Shown here: one piece after another, positions 1 through 10,844 of the stretch
How the letters are laid out: every line of letters begins with the position of its first letter
Numbering within the stretch: the first letter of the stretch is position 1
Assembly (NCBI GenBank): GCA_024690725.1
Contig: JAILOQ010000072.1
Coordinates: 1 to 42,801 of the forward strand
DNA: 42,801 nucleotides
Origin: Lachnospiraceae bacterium
Lineage (GTDB): Bacteria; Bacillota; Clostridia; Lachnospirales; Lachnospiraceae
Reading direction: 5' to 3'
Made by a program: the position numbers and the translations under genes
Notes under the pieces: generated by a model
The model's database searches: none
What the model was told of the DNA's origin: nothing
Seen by the model: the letters and a program-made list of their open reading frames with translations, nothing else

Positions 1-1299
1 CGGGAAGGCACATCTGCCCTCATATCCGAAGAAGTGATGCTGAGGTGAGAACTTACCCTTGTAAGTTCCGGCTTTCTTTCTCTGAGCAAGTTTTTCCTTG
101 ACCATGGCTGAGAAGAGTTTCTCGGATTCGATCAGAGATACCTGAACGTTGCCGTGCGGGTCTCTTTCGAGGAAGAGCTGCTGCTGGATTCCAACCGGAA
201 GCAGTGCAAAGACGGCAAATGATTCAGGAGTGATTCCCTTCTTGATATATTCGTATTTCTCTTCCCAGCTTGGCAGAGCATTGAACTCTTCAGTCTTGCT
301 GCCGGCGAGAAGCTCATTGATCTCCTTGATCAGAACGGAGAATTCCGGAATGAATTCAACGATTCCTTCAGGAATGATCGCGACGCCGAAGTTCATGCCG
401 TTGGCAGCTCTGGCAGCTACTGAATCGGTGATGTAATCGGCGATGGCTGATAATGACATCTTCTTGGCGGCTACTTCCTCACCTACCAGGCAGATGTTAG
501 GCTGGGTCTTGAGAGCGCATTCCAGGGCAACATGGGAAGCTGAACGTCCCATGACCTTGATGAAGTGCCAGTATTTCTTTGCTGAGTTGGCATCTCTCTC
601 GATGTTGCCGATCAGTTCGCTGTAAGTCTTGGTTGCGGTATCAAAGCCGAATGAGCATTCGATGTCTTCGTTCTTGAGGTCACCGTCGATCGTCTTCGGG
701 CAGCCGATTACCTGAACACCCGTATTATGGGCTGCAAAGTATTCAGCCAGAACCGCTGCGTTGGTATTGGAGTCGTCACCGCCGATGATGACGATGGCGG
801 TAATTCCGTGTTTTCTGCATACTTCGGAAGCGATGGCGAACTGTTCCTCGGTCTCTAACTTAGTACGACCGGAACCGATGATATCAAAACCGCCGGTATT
901 TCTGTACTCATCAATGTAAGCATCGTCAAAGATGAGATAATCGTCTTCGATCAAACCGCTCGGACCGTTCTTGAAACCGTAGAGAACGTTCTCACTGTTG
1001 GTTGCCTTTAATGCATCGTAAAGACCGCAAACAACGTTGTGTCCGCCCGGAGCCTGTCCGCCGGAAAGAATAACGCCGACAACCTGCTTCTTTGCTTCGG
1101 ATGTGTTTGCACCCTTTGCGAAGGTGATCTCTTTCTTTCCGTAGGTGTTGGGGAAGAGGGCTTTGATCTTGTCCTGATCCGCAACGGAACTTGTCTCGGC
1201 ACCCTCGTTTACGCAGATCTCGGAAATACCGTTACGCAGCATGCCCGGGAGCTTGGGAGAGTACTCATATCTTGCTTTTTGAAGTGGTGATAAATTCAT
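1..1299 (-). CDS. pfp: Diphosphate--fructose-6-phosphate 1-phosphotransferase (PPi-dependent phosphofructokinase), C-terminus truncated by window start
   Basis: Manual reverse translation gives one open frame from ATG (1297-1299, minus) to the window edge: [26 protein letters not shown]...[27 protein letters not shown]...[19 protein letters not shown]...[11 protein letters not shown]. The GGDD motif (rather than GGDG) is the PPi-type signature. The ORF is absent from the supplied track because it is open at the edge. Confidence 0.93.
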   Translation of the reverse strand, partial: MNLSPLQKARYEYSPKLPGMLRNGISEICVNEGAETSSVADQDKIKALFPNTYGKKEITFAKGANTSEAKKQVVGVILSGGQAPGGHNVVCGLYDALKATNSENVLYGFKNGPSGLIEDDYLIFDDAYIDEYRNTGGFDIIGSGRTKLETEEQFAIASEVCRKHGITAIVIIGGDDSNTNAAVLAEYFAAHNTGVQVIGCPKTIDGDLKNEDIECSFGFDTATKTYSELIGNIERDANSAKKYWHFIKVMGRSASHVALECALKTQPNICLVGEEVAAKKMSLSAIADYITDSVAARAANGMNFGVAIIPEGIVEFIPEFSVLIKEINELLAGSKTEEFNALPSWEEKYEYIKKGITPESFAVFALLPVGIQQQLFLERDPHGNVQVSLIESEKLFSAMVKEKLAQRKKAGTYKGKFSPQHHFFGYEGRCAFP

Positions 1300-1373
1300 A
1301 GCTAATCTCCTTTTTCTAAAAATTTTACCTCTTTCAAAATGCTAAATCATTTTCCCCAAAAAGTAAATAGTAT

Positions 1374-1402
1374 TTTACAACAGAGCGCTTTTTTGGTACA
1401 AT
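1374..1402 (+). promoter_or_regulatory. Predicted sigma-70/sigA promoter of glgP
   Basis: TTTACA (1374-1379), 17-bp spacer, TACAAT (1397-1402), upstream of the glgP start at 1473. Confidence 0.6.
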
Positions 1403-1472
1403 TTTAGGCAGTGTAAAAGGCAAAAATTTACACGAATGAAAAATCCTTTTTGAGGATAACGGGAGAAAGAAA

Positions 1473-3770
1473 ATGACACTGGAAAGAGAAATCATTGAAA
1501 CAAAAATGGAAGATCAGATCAAAAAGCTTGCGCAGGATAATTACGGCAAGACGGTAGAAGACTTAACGGACAAAGAACTGTATTACATCCTTTTACAGCT
1601 TACGAAAGCTTTGATGGGTGCGACCGAGCCGATCTCCGGAGACAAGAAGGTATACTATATCTCCGCGGAATTTTTGATCGGTAAGCTTTTGTCCAACAAT
1701 CTGATCAATCTCGGAATATATGACAAAGTAGAAAAGATCTTAAAGGATCACGGAAAGGAATTGTCCGTGATCGAAGAGGCAGAACCGGAGCCGTCCTTGG
1801 GTAACGGCGGTCTCGGTCGTTTGGCGGCTTGTTTTTTGGATTCCATCGCGACCCTCGGTCTTCCCGGCGACGGTATCGGGTTAAACTACCACTTCGGTCT
1901 GTTCAAGCAGGAGTTTAAGAACCGTAAGCAGACCGCGCAAAAGAACGATTGGATCGAGAAGCAGAGCTGGTTGACCAAGACGGATGTCAGCTTCGAAGTG
2001 CCGTTTGGCGATCTGACCGTAAAGTCAAGATTATATGACATTGATGTCGTTGGATATAAGAACGGTGTGAACAAGCTCCGCCTGTTCGATGTGGAGACCG
2101 TGGATGAGAGCATCGTAAAGAAGGGGATCGACTTTGACAAAGAAGATATCGCAAAGAACTTAACCCTCTTCCTGTATCCCGATGATTCGGATGAGGCCGG
2201 AAACCTGCTTCGTATCTACCAGCAGTATTTCATGGTAAGCAACGGTGCACAGCTGATCTTAAAGGAATTAAAAGACAACAAGGTGGATCTTCGCCGCATG
2301 AACGAGCATGCCGTGATCCAGATCAACGATACGCATCCCACCATGGTGATCCCGGAGCTGATCCGTATCCTGGTGGAGGACAAGGCCTTTACCATGGACG
2401 AGGCGATCGACGTGGTTTCCAAGACCTGTGCATATACGAACCACACGATCCTTGCGGAAGCGCTTGAGAAGTGGCCGCTGGAGTATTTGGAGAAGGTTGT
2501 TCCGCAGCTCATTCCTTATATTAAAGAGCTGGATAAGCGCGTGGCTAAGAAATACAAAGATCCCAAGGTACAGATCATCGATAAGGACGATCGTGTACAT
2601 ATGGCCCACATCGACATTCACTACGGTTTCTCCGTAAACGGTGTTGCTGCGATCCATACCGAGATCTTAAAGGATACCGAGCTGCATCACTTCTACGAGA
2701 TCTATCCGGAGAAGTTCAACAACAAGACCAACGGTATCACCTTCCGCAGATGGCTCTTATCCTGTAACCGTCCTTTGGCGGGACTTATCACCGATGCGAT
2801 CGGCGACGGATTCAAGAAGGATGCGAAGGAACTCGAGAAGCTCCTGGCAAAAGAAAACGATCCGGTATTCTTAAACAAGCTCGAAGCCATCAAGAAACAG
2901 AAAAAAGAAGAGCTTGCGGCCTACATCAAGGAAAACGAAGGAGTCAGTTTAAATACCGATTCCATCTTCGATATTCAGATCAAGAGACTGCATGAGTATA
3001 AGCGCCAGCAGATGAATGCGCTCTACATCATCCACAAGTATCTCGAGATCAAGGGAGGAAAGAAGCCGTCCACACCGCTTACGTTCATTTTCGGTGCAAA
3101 GGCTGCACCTGCCTATGTGATCGCACAGGATATCATCCATCTGATCCTTTGTCTGCAGGAGATCATTAATAATGACGCAGATGTCAATCAGTATATGAAA
3201 CTGGTGATGGTGGAGAACTACAACGTAAGCTATGCGGAGCGTCTGATCCCTGCCTGTGATGTCAGCGAGCAGATTTCCCTGGCTTCCAAGGAGGCATCCG
3301 GTACCGGTAACATGAAGTTCATGTTAAACGGTGCGGTAACGCTCGGTACGAGCGACGGCGCAAACGTTGAGATCCACGAACTGGTCGGCGATGACAATAT
3401 CTATATCTTCGGTGAGAAGAGTGAGCAGGTCATCAAGCATTATGACAAGGCCGATTATGTTTCGAAGAAGTATTACGATAACGACCCCATGGTAAAAGAA
3501 GCCGTTGATTTCATCATCAGCGACGAAGTGATGGCCGTGGGTGATAAAGAAAACTTAGAGCGACTTTATAAGGAACTCTTAAACAAAGACTGGTTCATGA
3601 CACTCCTTGACTTCAGGGATTACGTGGTGACCAAGGACCATATGTTTGAGGATTATCTGGATCGCGAGAAATGGAAAAAGATGATGCTCGTAAACATTGC
3701 AAAAGCCGGATTCTTCTCATCCGATCGTACCATTGAAGATTACAACAGAGATATCTGGCATTTAAAGTAA
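1473..3770 (+). CDS. glgP: Glycogen/starch/alpha-glucan phosphorylase
   Basis: 765-aa ORF with the PLP-site region [27 protein letters not shown] and [16 protein letters not shown] typical of GT35 phosphorylases. Confidence 0.96.
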   Translation: MTLEREIIETKMEDQIKKLAQDNYGKTVEDLTDKELYYILLQLTKALMGATEPISGDKKVYYISAEFLIGKLLSNNLINLGIYDKVEKILKDHGKELSVIEEAEPEPSLGNGGLGRLAACFLDSIATLGLPGDGIGLNYHFGLFKQEFKNRKQTAQKNDWIEKQSWLTKTDVSFEVPFGDLTVKSRLYDIDVVGYKNGVNKLRLFDVETVDESIVKKGIDFDKEDIAKNLTLFLYPDDSDEAGNLLRIYQQYFMVSNGAQLILKELKDNKVDLRRMNEHAVIQINDTHPTMVIPELIRILVEDKAFTMDEAIDVVSKTCAYTNHTILAEALEKWPLEYLEKVVPQLIPYIKELDKRVAKKYKDPKVQIIDKDDRVHMAHIDIHYGFSVNGVAAIHTEILKDTELHHFYEIYPEKFNNKTNGITFRRWLLSCNRPLAGLITDAIGDGFKKDAKELEKLLAKENDPVFLNKLEAIKKQKKEELAAYIKENEGVSLNTDSIFDIQIKRLHEYKRQQMNALYIIHKYLEIKGGKKPSTPLTFIFGAKAAPAYVIAQDIIHLILCLQEIINNDADVNQYMKLVMVENYNVSYAERLIPACDVSEQISLASKEASGTGNMKFMLNGAVTLGTSDGANVEIHELVGDDNIYIFGEKSEQVIKHYDKADYVSKKYYDNDPMVKEAVDFIISDEVMAVGDKENLERLYKELLNKDWFMTLLDFRDYVVTKDHMFEDYLDREKWKKMMLVNIAKAGFFSSDRTIEDYNRDIWHLK

Positions 3771-3791
3771 AGGATAGTTTGGGGAGTTTGT

Positions 3792-5393
3792 ATGAGAAAA
3801 GCCGGTGTATTATGCCCGATCTTCAGTTTGCCTGCCAATTACGGGATCGGGACGTTCGGAAAAAGTGCATATGAGTTTGTGGATGCGCTGCAGGCAGCAG
3901 GTCAGAGCTTTTGGCAGATTCTGCCTTTGGGACAGACTGGTTATGGGGACAGCCCATACCAGTCTTTTTCCACTTTTGCGGGAAACCCGTATTTCATCGA
4001 CCTTGAGATGCTCATCGAAGAGGGACTTTTGACAAAAGAAGAATGTGACAAGGCTGACTTATTTGATCGTGCGGATTGGATCGAGTATGAAAAACTCTAC
4101 TATAACCGCTATCCGCTCTTAAAAAAGGCCTACGCTCGTTTTGATGAGACCAAAGAAGAAAAGTATGCGAAGTTTTTAAAGAAGAACCGGTTCTGGCTGG
4201 ATGATTATGCGCTTTACATGGCAGTCAAGGATTCGTTCGGCGGCCTTCCGTTTACCGCGTGGGACAGAGACATCCGTCTGCGCAAAAAGAAGGCGGTGGA
4301 AAAGTATAAAAAAGACCTGGAAAAAGAAATGAAGTTCTATGAATTTCTGCAGTTTGAATTTGACAGGCAGTGGAAGAAGCTGAAGAAATATGCCAACAAA
4401 AAGGGCGTTGCGATCATCGGGGACATTCCGATCTACGTTGCGTTTGACAGTGCGGATACCTGGTCCGATCCCAAACTCTTTCAGTTGGATGACAATCTGG
4501 TGCCTCTCGGTGTGGCAGGATGCCCGCCGGATGCGTTTTCCGCGACCGGCCAGCTTTGGGGGAATCCTTTGTATGACTGGAAGTATCATAAGAAAACCGG
4601 TTATGCGTGGTGGATGAAACGAATGGCCTTCTGCTTTGAACTTTATGATGTGGTCCGCATCGATCATTTCCGCGGGTTTGAATCCTATTACTCGATCCCC
4701 TACGGAGATCCGACGGCAGAGTTCGGTCATTGGGAACAAGGTCCGGGATTGGATCTGTTTATCTGCATGAAGAAAAAACTCGGTCCGCAGTCCGTGATCG
4801 CGGAAGACCTGGGTTTTCTTACGGATGAGGTTCGGAACATGGTCAAAAAGACCGGTTATCCGGGCATGAAGATCACGGAGTTTGCTTTCTACGGTTATGA
4901 GGAGAGCGAGTACCTGCCGCATAAATACAATAAGAACTGTGTGGTCTATACCGGTACGCATGATAACGAAACGGCAGCAGGCTGGGCAAAGAGTTTAAGC
5001 AAAGCGGATCGGGAATTTGCCAAAGAATATCTGGGGATCAGGCGGGATATGGATATTCCGGACGGTCTGATCGCGATGAGTATGATGAGCATTGCGGATA
5101 CGGCGATCATTCCGGTGCAGGATTATCTGGGACTCGGCAATGAAGCCAGGATCAATGAGCCGTCCACGATCGGAGACGATTGGAGATGGCGTATGACCGA
5201 AGGACTTAGTGACGAGTGTGTCGCAAAGATCTATGCTCTGACAAAGCGCAGTTTCCGTCTGCCGGAGAAGCTTTTTGCAAAAGAAGTAAAGGCGGAAGCC
5301 AAAAAAAGAAAGGCAGCCGACAAAGCGACTGCCAAGAAAACAAAGAAAAAAGCGGAGAAACCGGAAGAAAAGAAAGTGAAAAAAGAAGATTAG
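3792..5393 (+). CDS. malQ: 4-alpha-glucanotransferase (amylomaltase) with an extra Lys/Ala/Glu-rich C-terminal tail
   Basis: RKAGVLCPIFSLPANYGIGTFG..., VRIDHFRGFESYYSIP, VIAEDLGF, YTGTHDNETAAGW are GH77 motifs. The gene lies 21 bp downstream of glgP. Confidence 0.95.
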   Translation: MRKAGVLCPIFSLPANYGIGTFGKSAYEFVDALQAAGQSFWQILPLGQTGYGDSPYQSFSTFAGNPYFIDLEMLIEEGLLTKEECDKADLFDRADWIEYEKLYYNRYPLLKKAYARFDETKEEKYAKFLKKNRFWLDDYALYMAVKDSFGGLPFTAWDRDIRLRKKKAVEKYKKDLEKEMKFYEFLQFEFDRQWKKLKKYANKKGVAIIGDIPIYVAFDSADTWSDPKLFQLDDNLVPLGVAGCPPDAFSATGQLWGNPLYDWKYHKKTGYAWWMKRMAFCFELYDVVRIDHFRGFESYYSIPYGDPTAEFGHWEQGPGLDLFICMKKKLGPQSVIAEDLGFLTDEVRNMVKKTGYPGMKITEFAFYGYEESEYLPHKYNKNCVVYTGTHDNETAAGWAKSLSKADREFAKEYLGIRRDMDIPDGLIAMSMMSIADTAIIPVQDYLGLGNEARINEPSTIGDDWRWRMTEGLSDECVAKIYALTKRSFRLPEKLFAKEVKAEAKKRKAADKATAKKTKKKAEKPEEKKVKKED

Positions 5394-5935
5394 AAGTCTT
5401 CCGGACCCTGAGAAATATTGGAATTGTGATACCGTCTGTCTTCGGTCACGTCTTCGGCGAACCATTCCGGCGGGATATATGCCTTTGCAATCGCAACGGT
5501 CGGAAACTCGATTTCCGCCATGATCAGATCCCGGGGCATGGAGAAAATATCCAATTCGATCGATAATTGCAAGGTTTTCAATTCAGCCTCGACGGCCGCA
5601 CGGTCGCGGGGCTGTTCTTTTTTTGCTTCTTCTTCCATAAGGAAGTCTATGTCAAATTGCGCATTCTCGATGGGAATGACATAACGGTCTTTTGTTATGA
5701 CAAGCCCGTCGGCTTTTGGGAGCATATGCCGGAAGGCTTCCTCGGTCAGGGGGAGGTTGCGTTCCTCTCTGGCCATCAGACCGCTTCCTTTATAAGTAAG
5801 GTAATACCTTTCGTTATCCTGACGGATGCGCACCACCGGCTCGGTGCACAGATAGGCTTGTCGCATGTGCCGGCATTCGTAATCCGCAAGGTTCTCAGGC
5901 AGGGCCTGAATGGTGAATTTTCTCTCGATTTCCAT
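5390..5935 (-). CDS. CYTH domain protein (adenylate cyclase/thiamine triphosphatase-like, inorganic triphosphatase family)
   Basis: N-terminal MEIERKFTI plus VRIRQDNERYYLTYKGSG and the ELDIFSMP...MAEIEFPT pattern of the CYTH tunnel fold. Confidence 0.88.
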   Translation of the reverse strand: MEIERKFTIQALPENLADYECRHMRQAYLCTEPVVRIRQDNERYYLTYKGSGLMAREERNLPLTEEAFRHMLPKADGLVITKDRYVIPIENAQFDIDFLMEEEAKKEQPRDRAAVEAELKTLQLSIELDIFSMPRDLIMAEIEFPTVAIAKAYIPPEWFAEDVTEDRRYHNSNISQGPEDF

Positions 5936-6070
5936 AGTTTTCCCTCTTTATACACGATCCGATTTCTTATAACTGCAACGTTTCCAATGCATGGGATTTA
6001 TGTTAAAATTAATCCGGATCCTTTGTTATTTAGTATAATAAGAAAATCGTTCTTTTACAAGGAGGGTGTT

Positions 6071-6616
6071 ATGGCAAAAGTAGCTGTGTTTATGGCAAAC
6101 GGCGTGGAAGAGTGCGAGGCATTGATCGTGGTGGATCTCTTGCGCAGAGCCGGGGAAGAGGTATGTATGGTCTCCATCAATGAAACGCCTGAGGTGGAGG
6201 GTTCGCACGCGATAAAGATCGGTACGGACGCTGTGATCGCGGGGCTGGATTTTGATGCGTTTGATATGCTGATCCTGCCGGGCGGCATGCCGGGAACCAA
6301 ACATTTGGAGGCCTGTGAGCCTCTCACAAAGGCGGTTCTTGCCTTCGATGCGAAGAAAAAGCCGATCGGTGCGATCTGTGCGGCGCCGGGGGTATTCGGA
6401 AGACTCGGCATATTAAAAGGAAGAAAGGCTTGCTCGTATCCGGGATGTCTGGATGCATCCATGGGCTGTGAGATTTCGGAAGATAAGGTGGTCGTGAGCG
6501 ATCATATCACGACAAGCCGCGGCATGGGAACGGCGATCGACTTCGGACTTGCGATCATTGCGCGCTTTGAAGGACAGGCGGCGAGCGATGCCATGGCGGA
6601 AAAAATTGTATATTAG
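6071..6616 (+). CDS. DJ-1/PfpI family protein (DJ-1/YajL-like)
   Basis: ATG at 6071 after aaggagggtgtt. MAKVAVFMANGVEECEALIVVDLLRRAGEEVCMVSI...LILPGGMPGTKHL...GAICAAPGVFGRLGILKGRKACSYPG. The upstream extension in the track (5567-6070) overlaps the minus-strand CYTH gene and is not supported. Confidence 0.92.
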   Translation: MAKVAVFMANGVEECEALIVVDLLRRAGEEVCMVSINETPEVEGSHAIKIGTDAVIAGLDFDAFDMLILPGGMPGTKHLEACEPLTKAVLAFDAKKKPIGAICAAPGVFGRLGILKGRKACSYPGCLDASMGCEISEDKVVVSDHITTSRGMGTAIDFGLAIIARFEGQAASDAMAEKIVY

Positions 6617-6620
6617 GATG

Positions 6621-6650
6621 AAAAACCACCCGCTAAAGGTGGTTTTTTTT
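6621..6650 (+). terminator. Rho-independent terminator of the DJ-1 gene
   Basis: AAAAACCACC cgctaaa GGTGGTTTTTTTT, 5 bp after the stop codon. Confidence 0.85.
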
Positions 6651-6720
6651 CTTTTTCCATGTGGTACTATGAGATTGTGTAAAAGGGTTATGTAGTAAGG
6701 GGTTCACAAAACAACGAGTG

Positions 6721-6758
6721 AAAAGGATTGTCTTTCCAAAGGGACAATCCTTTTTGCT
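6721..6758 (+). terminator. Second hairpin plus T-run with no ORF immediately upstream
   Basis: AAAAGGATTGTC tttccaaagg GACAATCCTTTTTgcttttt; 12-bp near-perfect stem followed by T-rich DNA. Confidence 0.6.
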
Positions 6759-6872
6759 TTTTGTTTTTTGGATTTTTGCTTTTATTTTTACCATTCTTGT
6801 GCTATAATCGATAAATGATTGCGAGCATGGGAAAGAAGGTTCGCAAAGAGCATTAGAAGGAGAACTGTTTAA

Positions 6873-8159
6873 ATGAGCGTAAAACTTGAAAAATTGGAAA
6901 AGAACATGGCAAAGCTGACGATCGAGGTCGATGCAGAGACTCTCGATAAGGCAACTGAGAAGGCATATCAGCGTAATAAAAACAGCATTTCCGTACCGGG
7001 CTTCCGTAAGGGTAAGGTTCCGCGTGCGATGATCGAAAAGATGTACGGCAAGGGCGTATTCTTGGAGGAGGCTGCAAACGACCTCATTCAGGTAGAATAC
7101 GAGAAGGCATACGATGAAGTGGAAGAAGAGATCGTTTCTTCTCCCGAGATCAAGGTGATCACCCTTCAGGCAGGCGAGCCCTTCGTATTCGAGGCAACCG
7201 TCGCCATCAAGCCGGAAGTAAAGCTTGGTAAGTATAAGGGCGTTGAGATCGATAAGGTTGAGACGGAAGTTACGGAAGATGAGATCATGGAAGTGATCGA
7301 CAGAGAGCGCGAGAACAATGCGCGTATGATCTCCGTAGAAGATCGCCCGGTAAAAGAAGGTGATATCGCAGTCATTGACTTCGAAGGCTTCGTTGACGGT
7401 GAGGCATTTGAAGGCGGCAAGGGCGAGGATTATGAACTGACCATCGGTTCTCATTCCTTCATTGATAACTTCGAGGATCAGTTGATCGGAAAGAACATCG
7501 GAGACGATGTGGATGTCAACGTTACCTTCCCCGAGGGATATCAGGCAGAGGCACTTGCAGGTAAGCCGGCATTATTTAAGGTAAAGATCCATGAGATCAA
7601 AGAGAAAGAGCTTCCGGAACTTGACGATGAGTTCGCTTCCGAAGTTTCCGAGTTTGAGACCTTGGATGAATATAAGGAAGATGTAAAGAAGAACATCGCA
7701 GAGCGTAAGGAGAGTTCCGCAAAGGATACCAAGCAGATGGCAGTCATCGATGCGATCATCGAAGACAGTGAGATGGAGATCCCGGACGCATATGTAAAGA
7801 CCGTTCAGAAGCAGATGGTGGATGAGTTTGCACAGCGTATCCAGATGCAGGGTCTGAACTTCGAGCAGTATGTAAAGCTGACCGGCTCCAGTGCCGAGGC
7901 TATGTTCGATCAGGTAAAGCCGCAGGCTATGAAGAGAATTCAGTCCAGACTTGTACTTGAGAAGGTTGTGGAAGCCGAGAACATCGAGGTTTCCGACGAA
8001 GATTATCAGGCAGAGCTTCAGAAGCTTGCCGATGCTTATCAGATGGGCATCGATAAGGTAGAGGCTATGCTCGGCGAAGAGGGTAAGAAGGAGATCATGA
8101 ACGATCTCAAGGTTACCAAGGCAGCTGATTTTGTAACAGACAACGCAAAAGAGAAATAA
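6873..8159 (+). CDS. tig: Trigger factor (peptidyl-prolyl isomerase chaperone)
   Basis: N-terminal ribosome-binding motif [24 protein letters not shown]-like domain ([44 protein letters not shown]); upstream of clpP-clpX. Confidence 0.97.
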   Translation: MSVKLEKLEKNMAKLTIEVDAETLDKATEKAYQRNKNSISVPGFRKGKVPRAMIEKMYGKGVFLEEAANDLIQVEYEKAYDEVEEEIVSSPEIKVITLQAGEPFVFEATVAIKPEVKLGKYKGVEIDKVETEVTEDEIMEVIDRERENNARMISVEDRPVKEGDIAVIDFEGFVDGEAFEGGKGEDYELTIGSHSFIDNFEDQLIGKNIGDDVDVNVTFPEGYQAEALAGKPALFKVKIHEIKEKELPELDDEFASEVSEFETLDEYKEDVKKNIAERKESSAKDTKQMAVIDAIIEDSEMEIPDAYVKTVQKQMVDEFAQRIQMQGLNFEQYVKLTGSSAEAMFDQVKPQAMKRIQSRLVLEKVVEAENIEVSDEDYQAELQKLADAYQMGIDKVEAMLGEEGKKEIMNDLKVTKAADFVTDNAKEK

Positions 8160-8185
8160 ATCGTTTTATCAAAGGAGGTTTTTTG

Positions 8186-8788
8186 ATGAGCTTAATTCCT
8201 TATGTCGTAGAGCAGACCAGTCGCGGCGAGCGCTCATATGATATTTACTCCAGATTATTAAAAGACCGTATCGTCTTTTTGGGCGAGGAAGTGAATGATA
8301 CTTCTGCCAGCATTGTTGTGGCACAGCTTCTGTTTTTGGAAGCGGAAGATCCGGATAAGGACATTCATTTATATATCAACTCCCCCGGCGGTTCGGTATC
8401 GGCCGGTATGGCGATCTATGATACCATGCAGTATATCAAGTGTGATGTAAGCACGATCTGCATCGGTATGGCTGCCAGCATGGGTGCATTCCTTTTGGCA
8501 GGCGGCCAGAAGGGCAAGAGAATGGCACTTCCCAATGCGGAGATCATGATCCATCAGCCTTCCGGCGGATCGCAGGGGCAGGCAACCGAGATTGAGATCG
8601 CTGCAAAGCATATTTTAAAGACGAAAGAGAAATTGAACCGTATGTTATCCGAGAATACCGGAAAGCCCTTTGATATTGTGGCAGCCGATACCGAGCGTGA
8701 CAACTGGATGAGTGCCGAAGAAGCTCTGGAATACGGTTTGGTTGACAAAATCGTAACTTCCCGTAAGGAAGAGGAAGAGAAAAAGTAA
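8186..8788 (+). CDS. clpP: ATP-dependent Clp protease proteolytic subunit
   Basis: [36 protein letters not shown]...[19 protein letters not shown]...[11 protein letters not shown]...[10 protein letters not shown] prefer the ATG at 8186 over the TTG at 8183 used in the track. Confidence 0.97.
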   Translation: MSLIPYVVEQTSRGERSYDIYSRLLKDRIVFLGEEVNDTSASIVVAQLLFLEAEDPDKDIHLYINSPGGSVSAGMAIYDTMQYIKCDVSTICIGMAASMGAFLLAGGQKGKRMALPNAEIMIHQPSGGSQGQATEIEIAAKHILKTKEKLNRMLSENTGKPFDIVAADTERDNWMSAEEALEYGLVDKIVTSRKEEEEKK

Positions 8789-8789
8789 G

Positions 8790-10031
8790 ATGGCAAAAAC
8801 ACCACAGGGCAAAATCAGATGCTCATTTTGTAACAAAACACAGGATCAGGCAAGAAAGATGATCGCCGGCCAGGATGGTGTCTATATTTGTGATGATTGT
8901 ATTTCACTTTGCATGGACATCATTGAGGAGGAACTCGAGGAAGAAGAGGAAGAAAGAGTCAAAACAGACATCAACCTCTTAAAGCCGCAGGAGATCAAGG
9001 AATTCTTAGACGAATACGTGATCGGACAGGAAGAGGCCAAGAAGGTCCTTTCCGTAGCGGTTTACAACCATTATAAGAGGATCACTTCCGATAAGGATCT
9101 GGATGTGGAGCTCCAGAAGAGTAACATCATCATGATCGGTCCCACCGGTTCCGGTAAGACCTATCTTGCACAGTCCCTGGCAAAGATCATCAATGTTCCC
9201 TTTGCCATTGCCGATGCGACAACCCTGACCGAGGCCGGTTATGTGGGTGAGGATGTGGAGAACATCCTGTTAAAGCTCATTCAGGCAGCGGATTATGATA
9301 TCGATAAAGCACAGTACGGCATTGTCTATATTGATGAGATCGATAAGATCACAAAAAAGAGCGAGAATGTCTCCATCACCCGTGATGTATCCGGCGAAGG
9401 TGTACAGCAGGCTCTGTTAAAGATCATCGAAGGCACGGTTGCCAATGTTCCCCCGCAGGGAGGAAGAAAGCATCCGCACCAGGAGATGCTTCAGATCGAC
9501 ACGACGAATATCCTGTTTATCTGCGCCGGAGCGTTCGACGGTCTCGAAAAGATCGTAGAAGCCAGACTGGACCGCAGCGGGATCGGATTTAATGCTTCGA
9601 TCTCCAGCAAGGCCAATCCGGATGTCGACAAGCTCTTTGAAGATGTAACGGCACAGGATTTTGTGAAATACGGTTTGATCCCCGAGTTTATCGGACGTGT
9701 GCCGATCTCGATCGCACTCAAAGGTCTCGACGAAGCGGCATTGGAGAGGATCCTAAAAGAGCCGAAAAACGCATTGGTTAAACAATATCAAGCGTTATTT
9801 GACATGGATGAAGTGGAACTCGTCTTTGAAGATGAGGCCGTTCATTGCATTGCCGAGCTGGCAATGAAGCGTAAGACCGGAGCCAGAGGCTTGCGTTCCA
9901 TCATAGAAAAGGCCATGATGAATGTCATGTATGAGATTCCTTCGGATGATACGATCGCCAAGTGCATCATCACAAGAGATGCGGTTTTGGGCAATGACGG
10001 TCCGAAGTTAGAGTTTCGAAGTGAAGAATAA
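8790..10031 (+). CDS. clpX: ATP-dependent Clp protease ATP-binding subunit ClpX
   Basis: Zinc-binding N-terminus [17 protein letters not shown]...CDDC, Walker A GPTGSGKT, and [12 protein letters not shown]. Confidence 0.98.
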   Translation: MAKTPQGKIRCSFCNKTQDQARKMIAGQDGVYICDDCISLCMDIIEEELEEEEEERVKTDINLLKPQEIKEFLDEYVIGQEEAKKVLSVAVYNHYKRITSDKDLDVELQKSNIIMIGPTGSGKTYLAQSLAKIINVPFAIADATTLTEAGYVGEDVENILLKLIQAADYDIDKAQYGIVYIDEIDKITKKSENVSITRDVSGEGVQQALLKIIEGTVANVPPQGGRKHPHQEMLQIDTTNILFICAGAFDGLEKIVEARLDRSGIGFNASISSKANPDVDKLFEDVTAQDFVKYGLIPEFIGRVPISIALKGLDEAALERILKEPKNALVKQYQALFDMDEVELVFEDEAVHCIAELAMKRKTGARGLRSIIEKAMMNVMYEIPSDDTIAKCIITRDAVLGNDGPKLEFRSEE

Positions 10032-10051
10032 GAGTTACAATGCAGACAAAG

Positions 10052-10076
10052 AGCCGTCCTGTATGGACGGCTTTTT
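10052..10076 (+). terminator. Rho-independent terminator/attenuator after clpX
   Basis: AGCCGTCC tgtat GGACGGCTTTTT, 20 bp downstream of the clpX stop. Confidence 0.8.
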
Positions 10077-10156
10077 CGTTAATCTCAGTGAGAAAAGAAT
10101 GGAATGGAATAGTCCGTGTAATTTCGCATGGGCAAGCGATAGGAAATGAGGATGCT

Positions 10157-10741
10157 ATGGTTATCAAGAGCGTGAATTTGGAGACGGTCTGCGGGATCAC
10201 CTCCGTATTACCGAAGAATGAACTGCCGGAAATCGCATTTGCGGGAAAGAGTAACGTCGGGAAAAGTTCCCTGATAAACGGCCTTATGAACCGCAAAAAC
10301 TATGCGCGTACCTCCGCGCAACCCGGCAAGACACAGACGATCAACTTTTATAACATCAACGATGAGATGTATTTTGTCGATCTTCCGGGCTACGGATATG
10401 CGAATGTATCCGAGGAAGTAAAGGCGGAATGGGGAAAGATGATCGAGCGTTACCTGCATTCATCCGAAATGCTGCGGCGGATCTTTTTGTTGATCGACGT
10501 GCGCCACGAGCCTTCCGCAAACGATGTGCAGATGCTCACCTTTATCCGGTCGCAGGGCTACGAGCCGGTCATCATCGCCACAAAAGCCGATAAGATCAAG
10601 CGCTCCCAGCTTGCAAAGCACATCAGCATGCTGAGAAAGAAGCTGCAGATCTCATCGGAAGCTCCGTTATTTCCGTATTCGGCGCTTACCAAGCAGGGAC
10701 GGGAAGAAATCTACGCTTACATCGATTCGTTTATGGAGTAG
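10157..10741 (+). CDS. engB: Ribosome biogenesis GTP-binding protein YihA/YsxC (EngB)
   Basis: MVIKSVNLETVCGITSVLPKNELPEIAFAGKSNVGKSSLINGLMNRKNYARTSAQPGKTQTINFYNIND...VDLPGYGYA...TKADK. The ATG at 10157 lies downstream of the terminator. The track ORF from 10040 would include the terminator hairpin. Confidence 0.95.
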   Translation: MVIKSVNLETVCGITSVLPKNELPEIAFAGKSNVGKSSLINGLMNRKNYARTSAQPGKTQTINFYNINDEMYFVDLPGYGYANVSEEVKAEWGKMIERYLHSSEMLRRIFLLIDVRHEPSANDVQMLTFIRSQGYEPVIIATKADKIKRSQLAKHISMLRKKLQISSEAPLFPYSALTKQGREEIYAYIDSFME

Positions 10742-10811
10742 AAGCGGAAATCCTGCATGGACCGGAAACGGAATCCCGTATGGATTAGAAACGGAAATCC
10801 CGTATGGAAAA
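10741..10811 (+). repeat. Three degenerate ~24-bp tandem repeats between engB and the ABC exporter genes
   Basis: GAAGCGGAAATCCTGCATGGACCG / GAAACGGAATCCCGTATGGATTA / GAAACGGAAATCCCGTATGGAAAA. Confidence 0.8.
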
Positions 10812-10844
10812 AGAACAGTAATTTATGTGGAAGAGTGAGAGAGC

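Noticed and set aside
4176-4961. 261-aa minus-strand ORF within malQ
   Set aside because: Shadow ORF opposite a well-supported GH77 enzyme; no domain signature.
5567-6070. N-terminal extension of the DJ-1 ORF in the track
   Set aside because: It overlaps the minus-strand CYTH gene and its promoter region. The internal ATG at 6071 has an RBS and a canonical DJ-1 N-terminus.
6633-7454. 273-aa minus-strand ORF antisense to tig
   Set aside because: It spans terminators and the tig coding sequence, with composition typical of antisense shadow ORFs.
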